From an uncultured Eubacteriales bacterium (GTDB taxonomy: Bacteria > Bacillota > Clostridia > Oscillospirales > Acutalibacteraceae): DNA of 64,000 nucleotides. Position numbers and translations under genes: made by a program. The notes under the pieces are model-generated. The model saw only the letters and a list, made by a program, of their open reading frames with translations, was not told the origin of the DNA and did not search any database. The stretch is taken from contig CAKSHH010000002.1 of assembly GCA_934456435.1 (NCBI GenBank), positions 62,001 through 126,000 of the forward strand, read 5' to 3'. Positions 39,691-46,965 of the stretch are shown one piece after another (positions within the stretch are counted from its first letter, which is position 1; every line of letters begins with the position of its first letter).

Positions 39691-40224
39691 ATGAAGGCAA
39701 CCGGAATTGTCAGACGTATTGACGACCTCGGACGCGTGGTCATACCGAAGGAAATACGTCGGACAATGCATATTAAAGAGGGCGCGCCGCTTGAAATTTT
39801 CACGGATACCGAGGGCGGAGTTATTTTTAAAAAATATTCGCCGATCAGCGAAATTTCCGACGTGACGGAGCACTTTGCGGACGTGCTTTACCGAAGCGTC
39901 AGCACACCCGTTCTTATCAGCGACCGTGATCACATTATTTCATGTGCTGGCGTGTCCAAAAAGGATTTTCTCGATAGACGCATCAGCTCTGATTTGGAAA
40001 AAATTATGGAGGAAAGGCAGCTTTACACGGGGGACCGCGAAAAACAGCTTTTCCCCGTTGACGGAATCGACTACGGCGCTTCGATAGCTGCTCCGATCAT
40101 CGGCAACGGCGATATCCTGGGTGCGGTAGTGTTCCTTTGGAGCGACGGCTCAAAGATTTCTCCGACGGAAATCAAGCTTGCTCAGGTGGCGGCATCATTC
40201 ATCGGCAAGCAAATGGAAGACTGA
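39691..40224 (+). CDS. spoVT: Stage V sporulation protein T (SpoVT)
   Basis: A 177-residue transcription factor of late sporulation. Residues 1-50 are the AbrB-type swapped-hairpin DNA-binding domain (GIVRRIDDLGRVVIPKEIRR and APLEIFTDTEGG). The C-terminal ~120 residues form a GAF-like domain (VSTPVLISDRDHIIS, then GASIAAPIIGNGDILGAVVF). In Bacillus and Clostridium SpoVT adjusts sigma-G-dependent genes in the forespore. Length and domain order match the family. It supports a spore-forming host. It has no close neighbours on its strand and is probably monocistronic. Confidence 0.93.
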   Translation: MKATGIVRRIDDLGRVVIPKEIRRTMHIKEGAPLEIFTDTEGGVIFKKYSPISEISDVTEHFADVLYRSVSTPVLISDRDHIISCAGVSKKDFLDRRISSDLEKIMEERQLYTGDREKQLFPVDGIDYGASIAAPIIGNGDILGAVVFLWSDGSKISPTEIKLAQVAASFIGKQMED

Positions 40225-40237
40225 ATAAAAAATCAAG

Positions 40238-40265
40238 GCAACACCACATAAATTGCGGTGTTGCC
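40238..40265 (-). terminator. Terminator between spoVT and the YhhN-family gene
   Basis: A 9-bp stem (GGCAACACC / GGTGTTGCC) with a T run on the minus strand. It lies between convergent genes and may serve both. Confidence 0.75.
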
Positions 40266-40271
40266 GTTATC

Positions 40272-41012
40272 TTATGCTGTTATGAAGAATATCGTCACGC
40301 CGAGGAACATCTGAGCGTAAAAATATGTCCAGATATTGACCTGCCTAAGTGCGCCGTGTTTTTCAATATCCTTTTGAAATGTGAGAAGCGAAAGCGTGAA
40401 GTCGGAAATGATGAAGCATACAGCTCCGAGCATGAGCATAATTCCCGTGAAAACGGAGTTGGCAATTACTCCCGTGCTTATGATTTCACGCGCAAGCGCA
40501 AATGCCTTGACGCCCATCGCCGCAATGGTTGCGGCATAGAGACAGCAGGGGAAAAGCATCTTCCCGAAATGTACCTTGAAGATGAAGAACATCGCCGCCA
40601 TTACGCATACAACAAGGGCTATGTAAATTATGATTTCCGGCATCGTGAAAAGGGGATGCTGTGGAAAAAGCACCGCAAAGGCTCTGCAATAGGACATAAA
40701 ATAGAAAATGTGACCTATCAGAAACGAAAACAGGCCTGCCACAAAAAATCCGGGCTTCGGGCTGACGTGAAGAAGAAAATCTCCGACCCATGAAAAGCAC
40801 AGTCCGATAAACATAAACATTGCGTATTTGGTGAAATCACCTATCAGACCGGCGACAACAGCGTTTACCAAGAAAATGGTTGAGCAAAGCTGTTTGAAGA
40901 AAAGGGATTTTTTGCACGGATGCGGTGTTTCGGCTTTCAAAAAAATGGGAATGAAAAATGCCTGCAAAACAAGAAGAACGGCATAAATCGCATAATAAAG
41001 CTTTGTATCCAT
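40272..41012 (-). CDS. YhhN/TMEM86 family membrane protein (lysoplasmalogenase-like)
   Basis: A 246-residue integral membrane protein with about eight helices. Family marks are MFIGLCFSWVGDFLLHV (conserved G-L-x-S-x-x-G-D) and FFVAGLFSFLIGHIFYF (conserved G-x3-F-x3-H). TMEM86 proteins cleave the vinyl ether bond of lysoplasmalogens, and several bacterial YhhN proteins do the same. Clostridia make plasmalogens, so that role is plausible here. A single gene; no strong promoter was noted. Confidence 0.83.
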   Translation of the reverse strand: MDTKLYYAIYAVLLVLQAFFIPIFLKAETPHPCKKSLFFKQLCSTIFLVNAVVAGLIGDFTKYAMFMFIGLCFSWVGDFLLHVSPKPGFFVAGLFSFLIGHIFYFMSYCRAFAVLFPQHPLFTMPEIIIYIALVVCVMAAMFFIFKVHFGKMLFPCCLYAATIAAMGVKAFALAREIISTGVIANSVFTGIMLMLGAVCFIISDFTLSLLTFQKDIEKHGALRQVNIWTYFYAQMFLGVTIFFITA

Positions 41013-41063
41013 AATACAACCCCTAAATTATTTAGTTTTATTTTCACTTTCCTTTTTGTTATT

Positions 41064-42659
41064 TTAGTTTGATATTCTTCCCGAAACGGGAGCGTCAATT
41101 ATTGACGGAAGCTGGTCGAAAGCAACCAGTCCGAAGCGGTGAAGCAACGGCGGGAAGAACGAATCCACATCGCCTGCAAGCGACTCCGCCATCGCCGAAA
41201 TCGGCATTTGGCTGGACGGGTGAAGCTTGACCTTCTTTCCGTCAAAGGCAAGGCGGATAATTCGCATACATATTCCGCCGACCGGGCGCATACGGATTTC
41301 CAGCTCGTTTTCTTTGACCCACGCCGCCGTGGAAAATGCCGTGAAATTCATACCGGCGAGGGTTATCGGGCTTTTTCTCGGCTTTCCGTCCATACCGCAT
41401 TCGATAATATTGTGTTCCTTGCCCTCGTCCCATTCCATGGTACAGATATCTGCGTTGAATTTGAGAACAACATTGTCAATGTTGCCTGCTCTTTCGCCTG
41501 ACATATATACAATCGGAATCGGGAGCATACTCAGCGGAAATCCTGCCGCATTGAGAACAAGATTCTTTTGAAGATATATTGTTTTGCCGTCGATGTCCTC
41601 CTCAAGTGGGCTGTGCGGCATTGCTTCAAGGTTGTCGGGAAGAGGACCGAGTTCGGGTTTGTGTTCGGGAGTCGGCTCAGCGTTGTTTTCGATAATGAGC
41701 TTGTTGAAGTGACGCCAAATGCAGTCGCGTGTTTTTTGCTCATTTATTTCACCGGCAGTCATAACATAAACAATGTCGTCGTCGTTTGAAACGATGCCGA
41801 ACTGCGAGAACATTCCGTCTGCACGGTAGCCGTTTATTCCTCCGCATCTCCAGAAGCAGTAGCCGTATCCGCATTGGCTGTCAATTACCGTGTTAAACTG
41901 TGAGTTGTTCGCGAGCGGCTTGGTTGCCAGTCGGGTCCATGCTTCGGGGATGACCTGCTTGCCGTTGAATTTGCCGTGCTGCTGGTAGCAGAAAATGAAT
42001 TTTGCAAGATCCTCGGTTTTGAGGTAAAGTCCCCAGCCGCCTGCTTCGATGCCGTCGATGTCGTGCTCCCAAAACGGAACGTCAATGCCGAGCGGTTCAA
42101 AGAGCCTCGGCGTCAGATATTCGACGACCGACATACCGGTTACCCTTGTGAGCATTGCACAGAGTATGTACTGGTTTTCGCTGATATACTGCCAATGTCC
42201 GTCGCCGGGGGCAAATTTCCACGACGCGTCAAAGAAATCCTTTATCCAATGATTTTTGCTCTTGTCGGAGAAAACGCTGACATTCTTGCCGGACTGCATT
42301 GAAAGTAAATGGTGAACGGTCAGCTTTTCCAGATTTTCGTCGGGAGTTTTCGGACGGTATTCCGGGAAAATGTCAATCAGCTTGGTGTCAAGCGAGAGCA
42401 GACCTTCCTCAATTGCAAATCCGACCGCCGTTGAGGTGAAGCTTTTGCTCACCGAATACATCATGTGAGGATATTCGGGCGCGTAGGGAGCCGCCCATGT
42501 CTCATAAGCGACCTTGCCGCCCCTTATGATCATTATACTGTGAACCTCAATGTTGTGTTCCTTGAAGTCCGAAATCAGATTGGCTATCTCTTTCGAGGAT
42601 ATTCCGACCTGCTCCGGGTAGTCGGCTCTGTCAAGCCTGAGCTTATCTTGAGTTTGCAT
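41064..42659 (-). CDS. Serine beta-lactamase-like hydrolase (class C/penicillin-binding protein type)
   Basis: A 531-residue serine hydrolase of the beta-lactamase/transpeptidase-like family. The nucleophile Ser and general base Lys are in MMYSVSKSFTSTAVGF (S-x-x-K), and WQYISENQYILCAML provides the tyrosine motif in a slightly unusual form. RLFEPLGIDVPFWEHDIDG and GYGYCFWRCGGINGYRADG are common in this group. A C-terminal beta domain of ~170 residues follows. No signal peptide is apparent, so it is more likely a cytoplasmic esterase or amidase than a resistance enzyme. The start shares one base with the upstream stop codon (TGATG). Confidence 0.87.
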   Translation of the reverse strand: MQTQDKLRLDRADYPEQVGISSKEIANLISDFKEHNIEVHSIMIIRGGKVAYETWAAPYAPEYPHMMYSVSKSFTSTAVGFAIEEGLLSLDTKLIDIFPEYRPKTPDENLEKLTVHHLLSMQSGKNVSVFSDKSKNHWIKDFFDASWKFAPGDGHWQYISENQYILCAMLTRVTGMSVVEYLTPRLFEPLGIDVPFWEHDIDGIEAGGWGLYLKTEDLAKFIFCYQQHGKFNGKQVIPEAWTRLATKPLANNSQFNTVIDSQCGYGYCFWRCGGINGYRADGMFSQFGIVSNDDDIVYVMTAGEINEQKTRDCIWRHFNKLIIENNAEPTPEHKPELGPLPDNLEAMPHSPLEEDIDGKTIYLQKNLVLNAAGFPLSMLPIPIVYMSGERAGNIDNVVLKFNADICTMEWDEGKEHNIIECGMDGKPRKSPITLAGMNFTAFSTAAWVKENELEIRMRPVGGICMRIIRLAFDGKKVKLHPSSQMPISAMAESLAGDVDSFFPPLLHRFGLVAFDQLPSIIDAPVSGRISN

Positions 42660-43894
42660 CAGATTTTCCCTCCGTTCAGAACTTTCTTTTTATGAAGATA
42701 GAGCGAACCGACGGTGAATGCCGCCGCGCAAAGTATGACGGTGATAATTCTTCCGGGTGTAAATTTAAACTGCAAGGTGACATTTTTTTTTGCTCCGACT
42801 GTCAGAGAGTCATGAGCGGACTGCAAGCTGTACCGCGCGTCCGTCAGCTCGCTGAACGAGCTCGGATTCCGAAGGAGCTGTTTCGCTGTTGTCAGAGCCG
42901 ATGTAAAGGCTTTTTCGCTCTCTGTGGTGTAAGGTGAGAGCTCCTCGTCGCCGTAAAGATCGACAAATTTTTCAAGCTCCACCGCCGCCGCCGAGGTTTT
43001 CTGAATATACTCGGTCAGCTCGGCGGGGTAGTCCGTTTCGATAACGCTGTAACCGCGCGAGATAAGGTCGTCCCATCCTGTTTCGTTGTCGGTTCTGCCG
43101 CCGCATCTTCCGTTTACCATGGAGACCATTGCTCTCTTCTTGTCGGTAAAGCGCTTCATGAGGAAGTTGTCATAGAGAACTCCGTGACCGTTTTTGCTTC
43201 CCATTTCTATTGTATATATATTATTGTTAAATGCATTTTTTGCAGCCGAAGTTGCAAGAAAAATGATATTTCCCTGATAATTTCCCGTTGCTGTGACGTC
43301 GAGATCCTTTGTAAGCTCAATAATTTGTTCGTTCTTGGCGTCAATTCGGAATATTGCTTCCGCTGTCTTACCGAGAGTTTTTACATAATTATAGACCGCT
43401 TTGAAGTTTTCTGCGGAAACGTTGAGCATAAGAGCGGCTTTGCCGTCGGCAAGCTCAAAAATCTCCTTGAGTTCGGGAATCGTCGTGTTGGTTATCGGGT
43501 TTTGTACTCCTCCGTTGGCTTCTCGAAGATTAAACTCCTTTAGCTGTCGGAGAGTGAAGGACGACACCGCGCCCGAAACGGATTTGCCGTCCTTGTCGGC
43601 GCACATTCTGTCAACGCTGTCGTCAGCCATCAGAACGGGAATACCGTCGGAGGTGAGCTTCACGTCAACCGATATAACGTCGTAATCCAAAGCTGCGTTG
43701 ACTGCTTCAACGGAATTTTCGGGGAAGCTGTGCCAGTCGCCCCTGTGAGCGATACAAATTATATTATTGCCGCCGTCGGAAAAGTCGGATACCGTCTCCT
43801 CGGTTGCTGCGGCGAAAGCCGTCGGCACGGCAATAAGCGCCAAAATGATTATCGAAAGAACAAAATATGCTGTTTTTTTGCAAAAAAGAACCAT
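42659..43894 (-). CDS. Membrane-anchored GDPD-like protein with altered active site
   Basis: A 411-residue protein with a signal/anchor helix (about 8-29), a glycerophosphodiester phosphodiesterase-like barrel (about 45-300), a helical stretch and a C-terminal transmembrane helix. It keeps the first motif, ICIAHRGDWHSFPENSVEA. The usual E-x-D metal site reads ISVDVKLTSDG (Glu to Ser), and the usual catalytic H-D reads LMADDSVDRM (His to Ala). With two key residues changed, it may be inactive or bind without cutting. It is translationally coupled to the serine hydrolase gene downstream (TGATG). Confidence 0.82.
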   Translation of the reverse strand: MVLFCKKTAYFVLSIIILALIAVPTAFAAATEETVSDFSDGGNNIICIAHRGDWHSFPENSVEAVNAALDYDVISVDVKLTSDGIPVLMADDSVDRMCADKDGKSVSGAVSSFTLRQLKEFNLREANGGVQNPITNTTIPELKEIFELADGKAALMLNVSAENFKAVYNYVKTLGKTAEAIFRIDAKNEQIIELTKDLDVTATGNYQGNIIFLATSAAKNAFNNNIYTIEMGSKNGHGVLYDNFLMKRFTDKKRAMVSMVNGRCGGRTDNETGWDDLISRGYSVIETDYPAELTEYIQKTSAAAVELEKFVDLYGDEELSPYTTESEKAFTSALTTAKQLLRNPSSFSELTDARYSLQSAHDSLTVGAKKNVTLQFKFTPGRIITVILCAAAFTVGSLYLHKKKVLNGGKI

Positions 43895-43972
43895 AGTCGA
43901 CCTCTACTGTTGATTTTATATAATTATATCACAATTTTTTAAAAAAATAAAGAAAAATTTTTTATATATTTT

Positions 43973-43990
43973 AGCAAACAAATGTTTGCT
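43973..43990. promoter_or_regulatory. SOS box (LexA operator) of lexA
   Basis: AGCAAAC-aaat-GTTTGCT is a perfect 7-bp dyad with a 4-bp centre. It is close to the Firmicute CGAAC-N4-GTTCG type, with A and T in place of the central G and C. It overlaps the -35 box of lexA, as expected for autorepression. A half site (GCAAAC) lies at 44015-44020. Confidence 0.8.
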
Positions 43991-44014
43991 TTTTGAGAAA
44001 GAATGTGTTATAAT
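43986..44014 (+). promoter_or_regulatory. lexA promoter
   Basis: TTGCTT (43986-43991) and TATAAT (44009-44014) are spaced by 17 bp. The -35 box lies within the right arm of the SOS box. Confidence 0.7.
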
Positions 44015-44046
44015 GCAAACATGATAGGGAGAAAAGAGGTATGCCT

Positions 44047-44634
44047 ATGTCTATTAACGAAACTCAGCGCAAAATATATGAATTTCTTGTTCAGAGGAGT
44101 GCGGACGGAATCCCCCCGTCGGTCAGGGAGATCGGAGCGGCGGTCGGACTGCGTTCAACCTCGTCGGTTCAGTCCAATCTCGACGCCCTGGAGGACGCCG
44201 GATACATTCAGCGCGATCCGCTTCTCAAACGCTCCATAAGGATTATGGGTCAGGCTGAGAATATTACTCAGGTACCGATCCTCGGAACCGTTACCGCAGG
44301 TGCGCCGATTTTGGCGGTTGAGGATGTCGAGGGATACTTCCCGTACACAGGCACGGTCACCCGTGACAAGCCGCTCTTCGGTCTGCACATCAGGGGCGAA
44401 AGTATGATAAATGCAGGCATACTTGACGGTGATCTTGTAATTGTCGAAAAGACGCCGTTTGCGCGCAACGGTGAAATCGTCATTGCGCTTATCGACGACG
44501 AAGCAACCTGTAAAACCTTCTACAAGGAGAACGGACACTACCGTCTCCAGCCGGAAAACGACACATACGAGCCGATCATAGTTGACGAGTGTTCGATTCT
44601 CGGCAAGGTTGTCGCGGTAATGAGATACTATTGA
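44047..44634 (+). CDS. lexA: LexA repressor
   Basis: A 195-residue SOS repressor. Residues 1-65 form the winged helix (IPPSVREIGAAVGLRSTSSV and LEDAGYIQRDPLLKRSIRI). The self-cleavage site is the Ala-Gly bond in LGTVTAGAPILA. The catalytic Ser is in HIRGESMINAGILDGD and the Lys in EATCKTFYKENG. Repression is relieved when RecA filaments trigger cleavage. The ATG at 44047 gives a better spacing from the AAAGAGGT site than the in-frame ATG at 44041. Autoregulation is supported by the SOS box in the promoter. Confidence 0.95.
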   Translation: MSINETQRKIYEFLVQRSADGIPPSVREIGAAVGLRSTSSVQSNLDALEDAGYIQRDPLLKRSIRIMGQAENITQVPILGTVTAGAPILAVEDVEGYFPYTGTVTRDKPLFGLHIRGESMINAGILDGDLVIVEKTPFARNGEIVIALIDDEATCKTFYKENGHYRLQPENDTYEPIIVDECSILGKVVAVMRYY

Positions 44635-44639
44635 TTGAA

Positions 44640-44669
44640 AAAACCGGCCTGCTGACAGGTCGGTTTTGG
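44640..44669 (+). terminator. lexA terminator
   Basis: A 12-bp stem with one G-U pair and a CTGA loop, followed by a T-rich stretch. It may also serve the convergent gene. Confidence 0.8.
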
Positions 44670-44675
44670 TTTATA

Positions 44676-45020
44676 TCAGATTGAGAAAACTCCGGATATC
44701 CAAAGCGCAAGGAAGGAGTAAATAACGGCGGCAATAATGAAAAAGTAATAAAGAATTGAAGTGAGGGCGTATTTTGTCTTATCGCCGTCGTCGCCGGCGT
44801 AGGAGAAACGTTCAAGGCTGGTGCGCTGAGCCGCCATAATAATTGTGAAGAGAAGAAATGCCGAGTAAATAACGCTGATCCATATATTGAATTTGATGCC
44901 GTAAACGTGGCAAACGCTTCCTGCGGCGGCTATGACAGCCGAAGCAAGAAACCAAATGTATTTTTCCGACTTTTTGGCAGGCTTCTGCACCTTTTTTTCT
45001 TTTTCTTTCTCCGCAACCAT
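44676..45020 (-). CDS. Small hypothetical membrane protein
   Basis: A 114-residue protein with a Lys/Glu-rich N-terminus (VAEKEKEKKVQKPAKKSEK), then three hydrophobic segments: about 22-40, 46-64 and 88-110. The charged start probably stays in the cytoplasm. It is not related to any family I can name. It lies alone on the minus strand, convergent with lexA, with no clear promoter seen. Confidence 0.65.
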   Translation of the reverse strand: MVAEKEKEKKVQKPAKKSEKYIWFLASAVIAAAGSVCHVYGIKFNIWISVIYSAFLLFTIIMAAQRTSLERFSYAGDDGDKTKYALTSILYYFFIIAAVIYSFLALWISGVFSI

Positions 45021-45177
45021 ATTATATCCCTCAATTCAAAAATGAACTGAATTTATAATAGCATATATAATTTTGAATTTCAAGAAAAATATATTTTATT
45101 AAAAGAATGCTGTTGAAAATTTCGATTCGGTGTTGTAGAATTAAATAAATTCTTTGTTTAATAAGGAAAAGGATTCG

Positions 45178-45651
45178 ATGAAGAAAAATTCTGCAACACA
45201 TAAACTTACCGCAGGGGCGCTTATGCTGGCATTCGGAATAATCCTGCATCAGCTTTTCCACCTGACAGGTGACATAACCTTTGCCGCAGTCAGTAAAAAA
45301 GGGGAGTGCATTTCACGCGCAAAGGGCGTTGCGCCGATACTGGAGACAGTTAAAGCGGAGCCTGACTTTCTGAAAGGAGCGGTTGTTGCCGACCGCGTGA
45401 TAGGCAAGGCGGCGGCAATGCTTCTTTATAAGTACGGTGTTTCGGAAATATATACTTTTGTGGCAAGCGAGTATGCAGTTGAATATCTTAGTGATAAAAG
45501 CATTGATTTTACATACGATAATACGGTGAGCTTTATCGTCAACCGCGACGGCACGGATATGTGCCCGATGGAAAAAGCGGTGCTCGGCACGGACGACGCC
45601 GACGAGGACGAAAGGCTCATCCGCGAAAAAATAAAAGCGATGAAAGGATGA
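45178..45651 (+). CDS. DUF1893 protein with a transporter-like N-terminal helix
   Basis: A 157-residue protein. Residues 35-157 match DUF1893: GVAPILETVKAEPDFLKGAV, VADRVIGKAAAMLLYKYGVS and the ending FIVNRDGTDMCPMEKAVLGT. The first ~30 residues (HKLTAGALMLAFGIILHQLF) look like the opening helix of an ECF-type S component, which is often encoded next to DUF1893 genes. So this may be a fusion after loss of most of the transporter gene, or a genuine membrane-anchored form. The ATG at 45178 has an AAGGAAAAGG site. The MIF homologue follows after 6 bp. Function unknown. Confidence 0.75.
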   Translation: MKKNSATHKLTAGALMLAFGIILHQLFHLTGDITFAAVSKKGECISRAKGVAPILETVKAEPDFLKGAVVADRVIGKAAAMLLYKYGVSEIYTFVASEYAVEYLSDKSIDFTYDNTVSFIVNRDGTDMCPMEKAVLGTDDADEDERLIREKIKAMKG

Positions 45652-45657
45652 TCTTTT

Positions 45658-46002
45658 ATGCCGATGATTTCGACGAAAACAAATGTTACAATTTCCACGG
45701 AGCAGGAGCTCAAGCTGAAAAGTGAGCTCGGAAAGGCGATAGAAATACTTTCCGGCAAGAGCGAGCGCTGGCTTATGCTCAGCTTTGATGATAAATGTCA
45801 CCTCTATTTTCAGGGCGACAATTCAAAGCCGATAGCTTACGTTGAGGTTAAGGTCTTCGGCAGGATTGATTATTCCCAGTCCAACAAGCTGACCGCGAAA
45901 ATCTGCGAGATTTTCGGCAGCGTTCTCAATATTGACGCCTCAAATGTATATATTAAGTATGAAGAGGTTGATATGTGGGGCTGGAACGGCGGTAATTTCT
46001 AA
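45658..46002 (+). CDS. MIF/phenylpyruvate tautomerase-like protein
   Basis: A 114-residue protein of the macrophage migration inhibitory factor family, a trimeric tautomerase fold. It keeps the Pro after the initiator Met (MPMISTKTNVTIS), the usual catalytic base once Met is removed, and Lys near residue 34. YVEVKVFGRIDYSQSNKLTA and the C-terminal VDMWGWNGGNF are typical. Bacterial members can tautomerise phenylpyruvate, but the biological substrate is not known. Cytoplasmic, co-transcribed with the DUF1893 gene. Confidence 0.85.
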   Translation: MPMISTKTNVTISTEQELKLKSELGKAIEILSGKSERWLMLSFDDKCHLYFQGDNSKPIAYVEVKVFGRIDYSQSNKLTAKICEIFGSVLNIDASNVYIKYEEVDMWGWNGGNF

Positions 46003-46009
46003 AAAGATA

Positions 46010-46037
46010 TTGATTTATTTTATTTTTATGATATAAT
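46010..46037 (+). promoter_or_regulatory. Promoter of the T-box-cysE-cysS operon
   Basis: TTGATT (46010-46015) and TATAAT (46032-46037) are spaced by 16 bp. The leader starts near 46044. Confidence 0.7.
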
Positions 46038-46043
46038 TACACA

Positions 46044-46285
46044 CGAAAAATGCGTTTATCGGGAGAAGTAATCCGAATCGGACACAGCAGAGAGTGAGGT
46101 GCAGCGGTGAAAGCCTCTTGTGAACGGACGGACGAAATGCACCCGCCAGCACGCAGGGGGAAACCCTCGGAGAGTATCCCTGCGCGGCCGTCACCGTTAT
46201 CGGACCTAAAGTTATAAGTCGGAGTGGAACCGCGGTAAAACCGCCTCTGTCGCACTGTGTGCGGCGGAGGCTTTCTTTTTCGGCT
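46044..46285 (+). ncRNA. Cysteine T-box riboswitch
   Basis: A leader of about 240 nt with the T-box layout: a long Stem I, a specifier UGC (46138-46140, in GAAAUGCACC), the T-box sequence GGAGUGGAACCGCGG (46221-46235), and a terminator (46243-46271, 13-bp stem with G-U pairs, then a T run). Uncharged tRNA-Cys would pair with the UGC specifier and with the T-box bulge, stabilise the antiterminator and switch on cysE and cysS. UGC is a cysteine codon and both genes use cysteine, so the specificity is consistent. Confidence 0.92.
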
Positions 46286-46338
46286 CATTTTAATCCGTAC
46301 TCCGAACGGGTCGGCAGATACTTGAAAGGAGAATAAAG

Positions 46339-46965
46339 TTGCTGGAAAGATTCAAAGAGGATATAAAGTGCTTTCGCGAGCGTGACCCGGCGGCAACGTC
46401 GGCGCTGGAGGTCATACTTCTGTATCCCGGCTTTAAGGCAATAAGGAGCCATCGGAAAGCACATTGGTTTTACAATCATAATATGTTTTTTATTGCGCGA
46501 ATGATATCGCAGCATTGTGTTCGCAGAACGGGAATCGAAATTCACCCCGGTGCCCAGATCGGCAGAAGATTTTTCATTGACCACGGCACGGGCACGGTCA
46601 TCGGAGAAACAACAATAATCGGCGACGATGTCACGGTGTATCAGGGCGTTACACTCGGCGGTACGGGTAAGGAAATCGGAAAACGTCACCCGACAATCGG
46701 GAACAATGTTCTCATTGGTGCAGGTGCCAAGGTGCTCGGCCCCGTGACTGTCGGCGACAACACGAACATTGCCGCAGGAGCTGTTGTGCTGGATAAAATT
46801 CCGAAAAATTCAACGGCTGTCGGTGTGCCGGCGAGAGTAGTCCGCCGCAACGGCGAGCGTGTACAGGATCTTGACCAGATTCACATTCCAGATCCTGTTT
46901 CGCAGGAGCTTTGCCGACTGCAAAGTGAAATTGACAAAATTAAGAAATCTTTGGAGGACAGATAA
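46339..46965 (+). CDS. cysE: Serine O-acetyltransferase
   Basis: A 208-residue enzyme that makes O-acetylserine from serine and acetyl-CoA, the first step of cysteine synthesis. An N-terminal helical domain is followed by a left-handed beta helix of hexapeptide repeats: IEIHPGAQIGRRFFIDHGTG, VYQGVTLGGTGK, NNVLIGAGAKVLGPVTVGDN. The catalytic His is in FIDHGTG (near 80). The start is TTG, with a GAAAGGAGAA site 6-8 nt upstream. cysS follows with no gap. Controlled by the cysteine T-box. Confidence 0.93.
   Translation: MLERFKEDIKCFRERDPAATSALEVILLYPGFKAIRSHRKAHWFYNHNMFFIARMISQHCVRRTGIEIHPGAQIGRRFFIDHGTGTVIGETTIIGDDVTVYQGVTLGGTGKEIGKRHPTIGNNVLIGAGAKVLGPVTVGDNTNIAAGAVVLDKIPKNSTAVGVPARVVRRNGERVQDLDQIHIPDPVSQELCRLQSEIDKIKKSLEDR

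Noticed and set aside
46339..46341. Frameshift or missing ATG at cysE
   Set aside because: The gene starts at TTG with a strong site, which is normal; no frameshift is needed.
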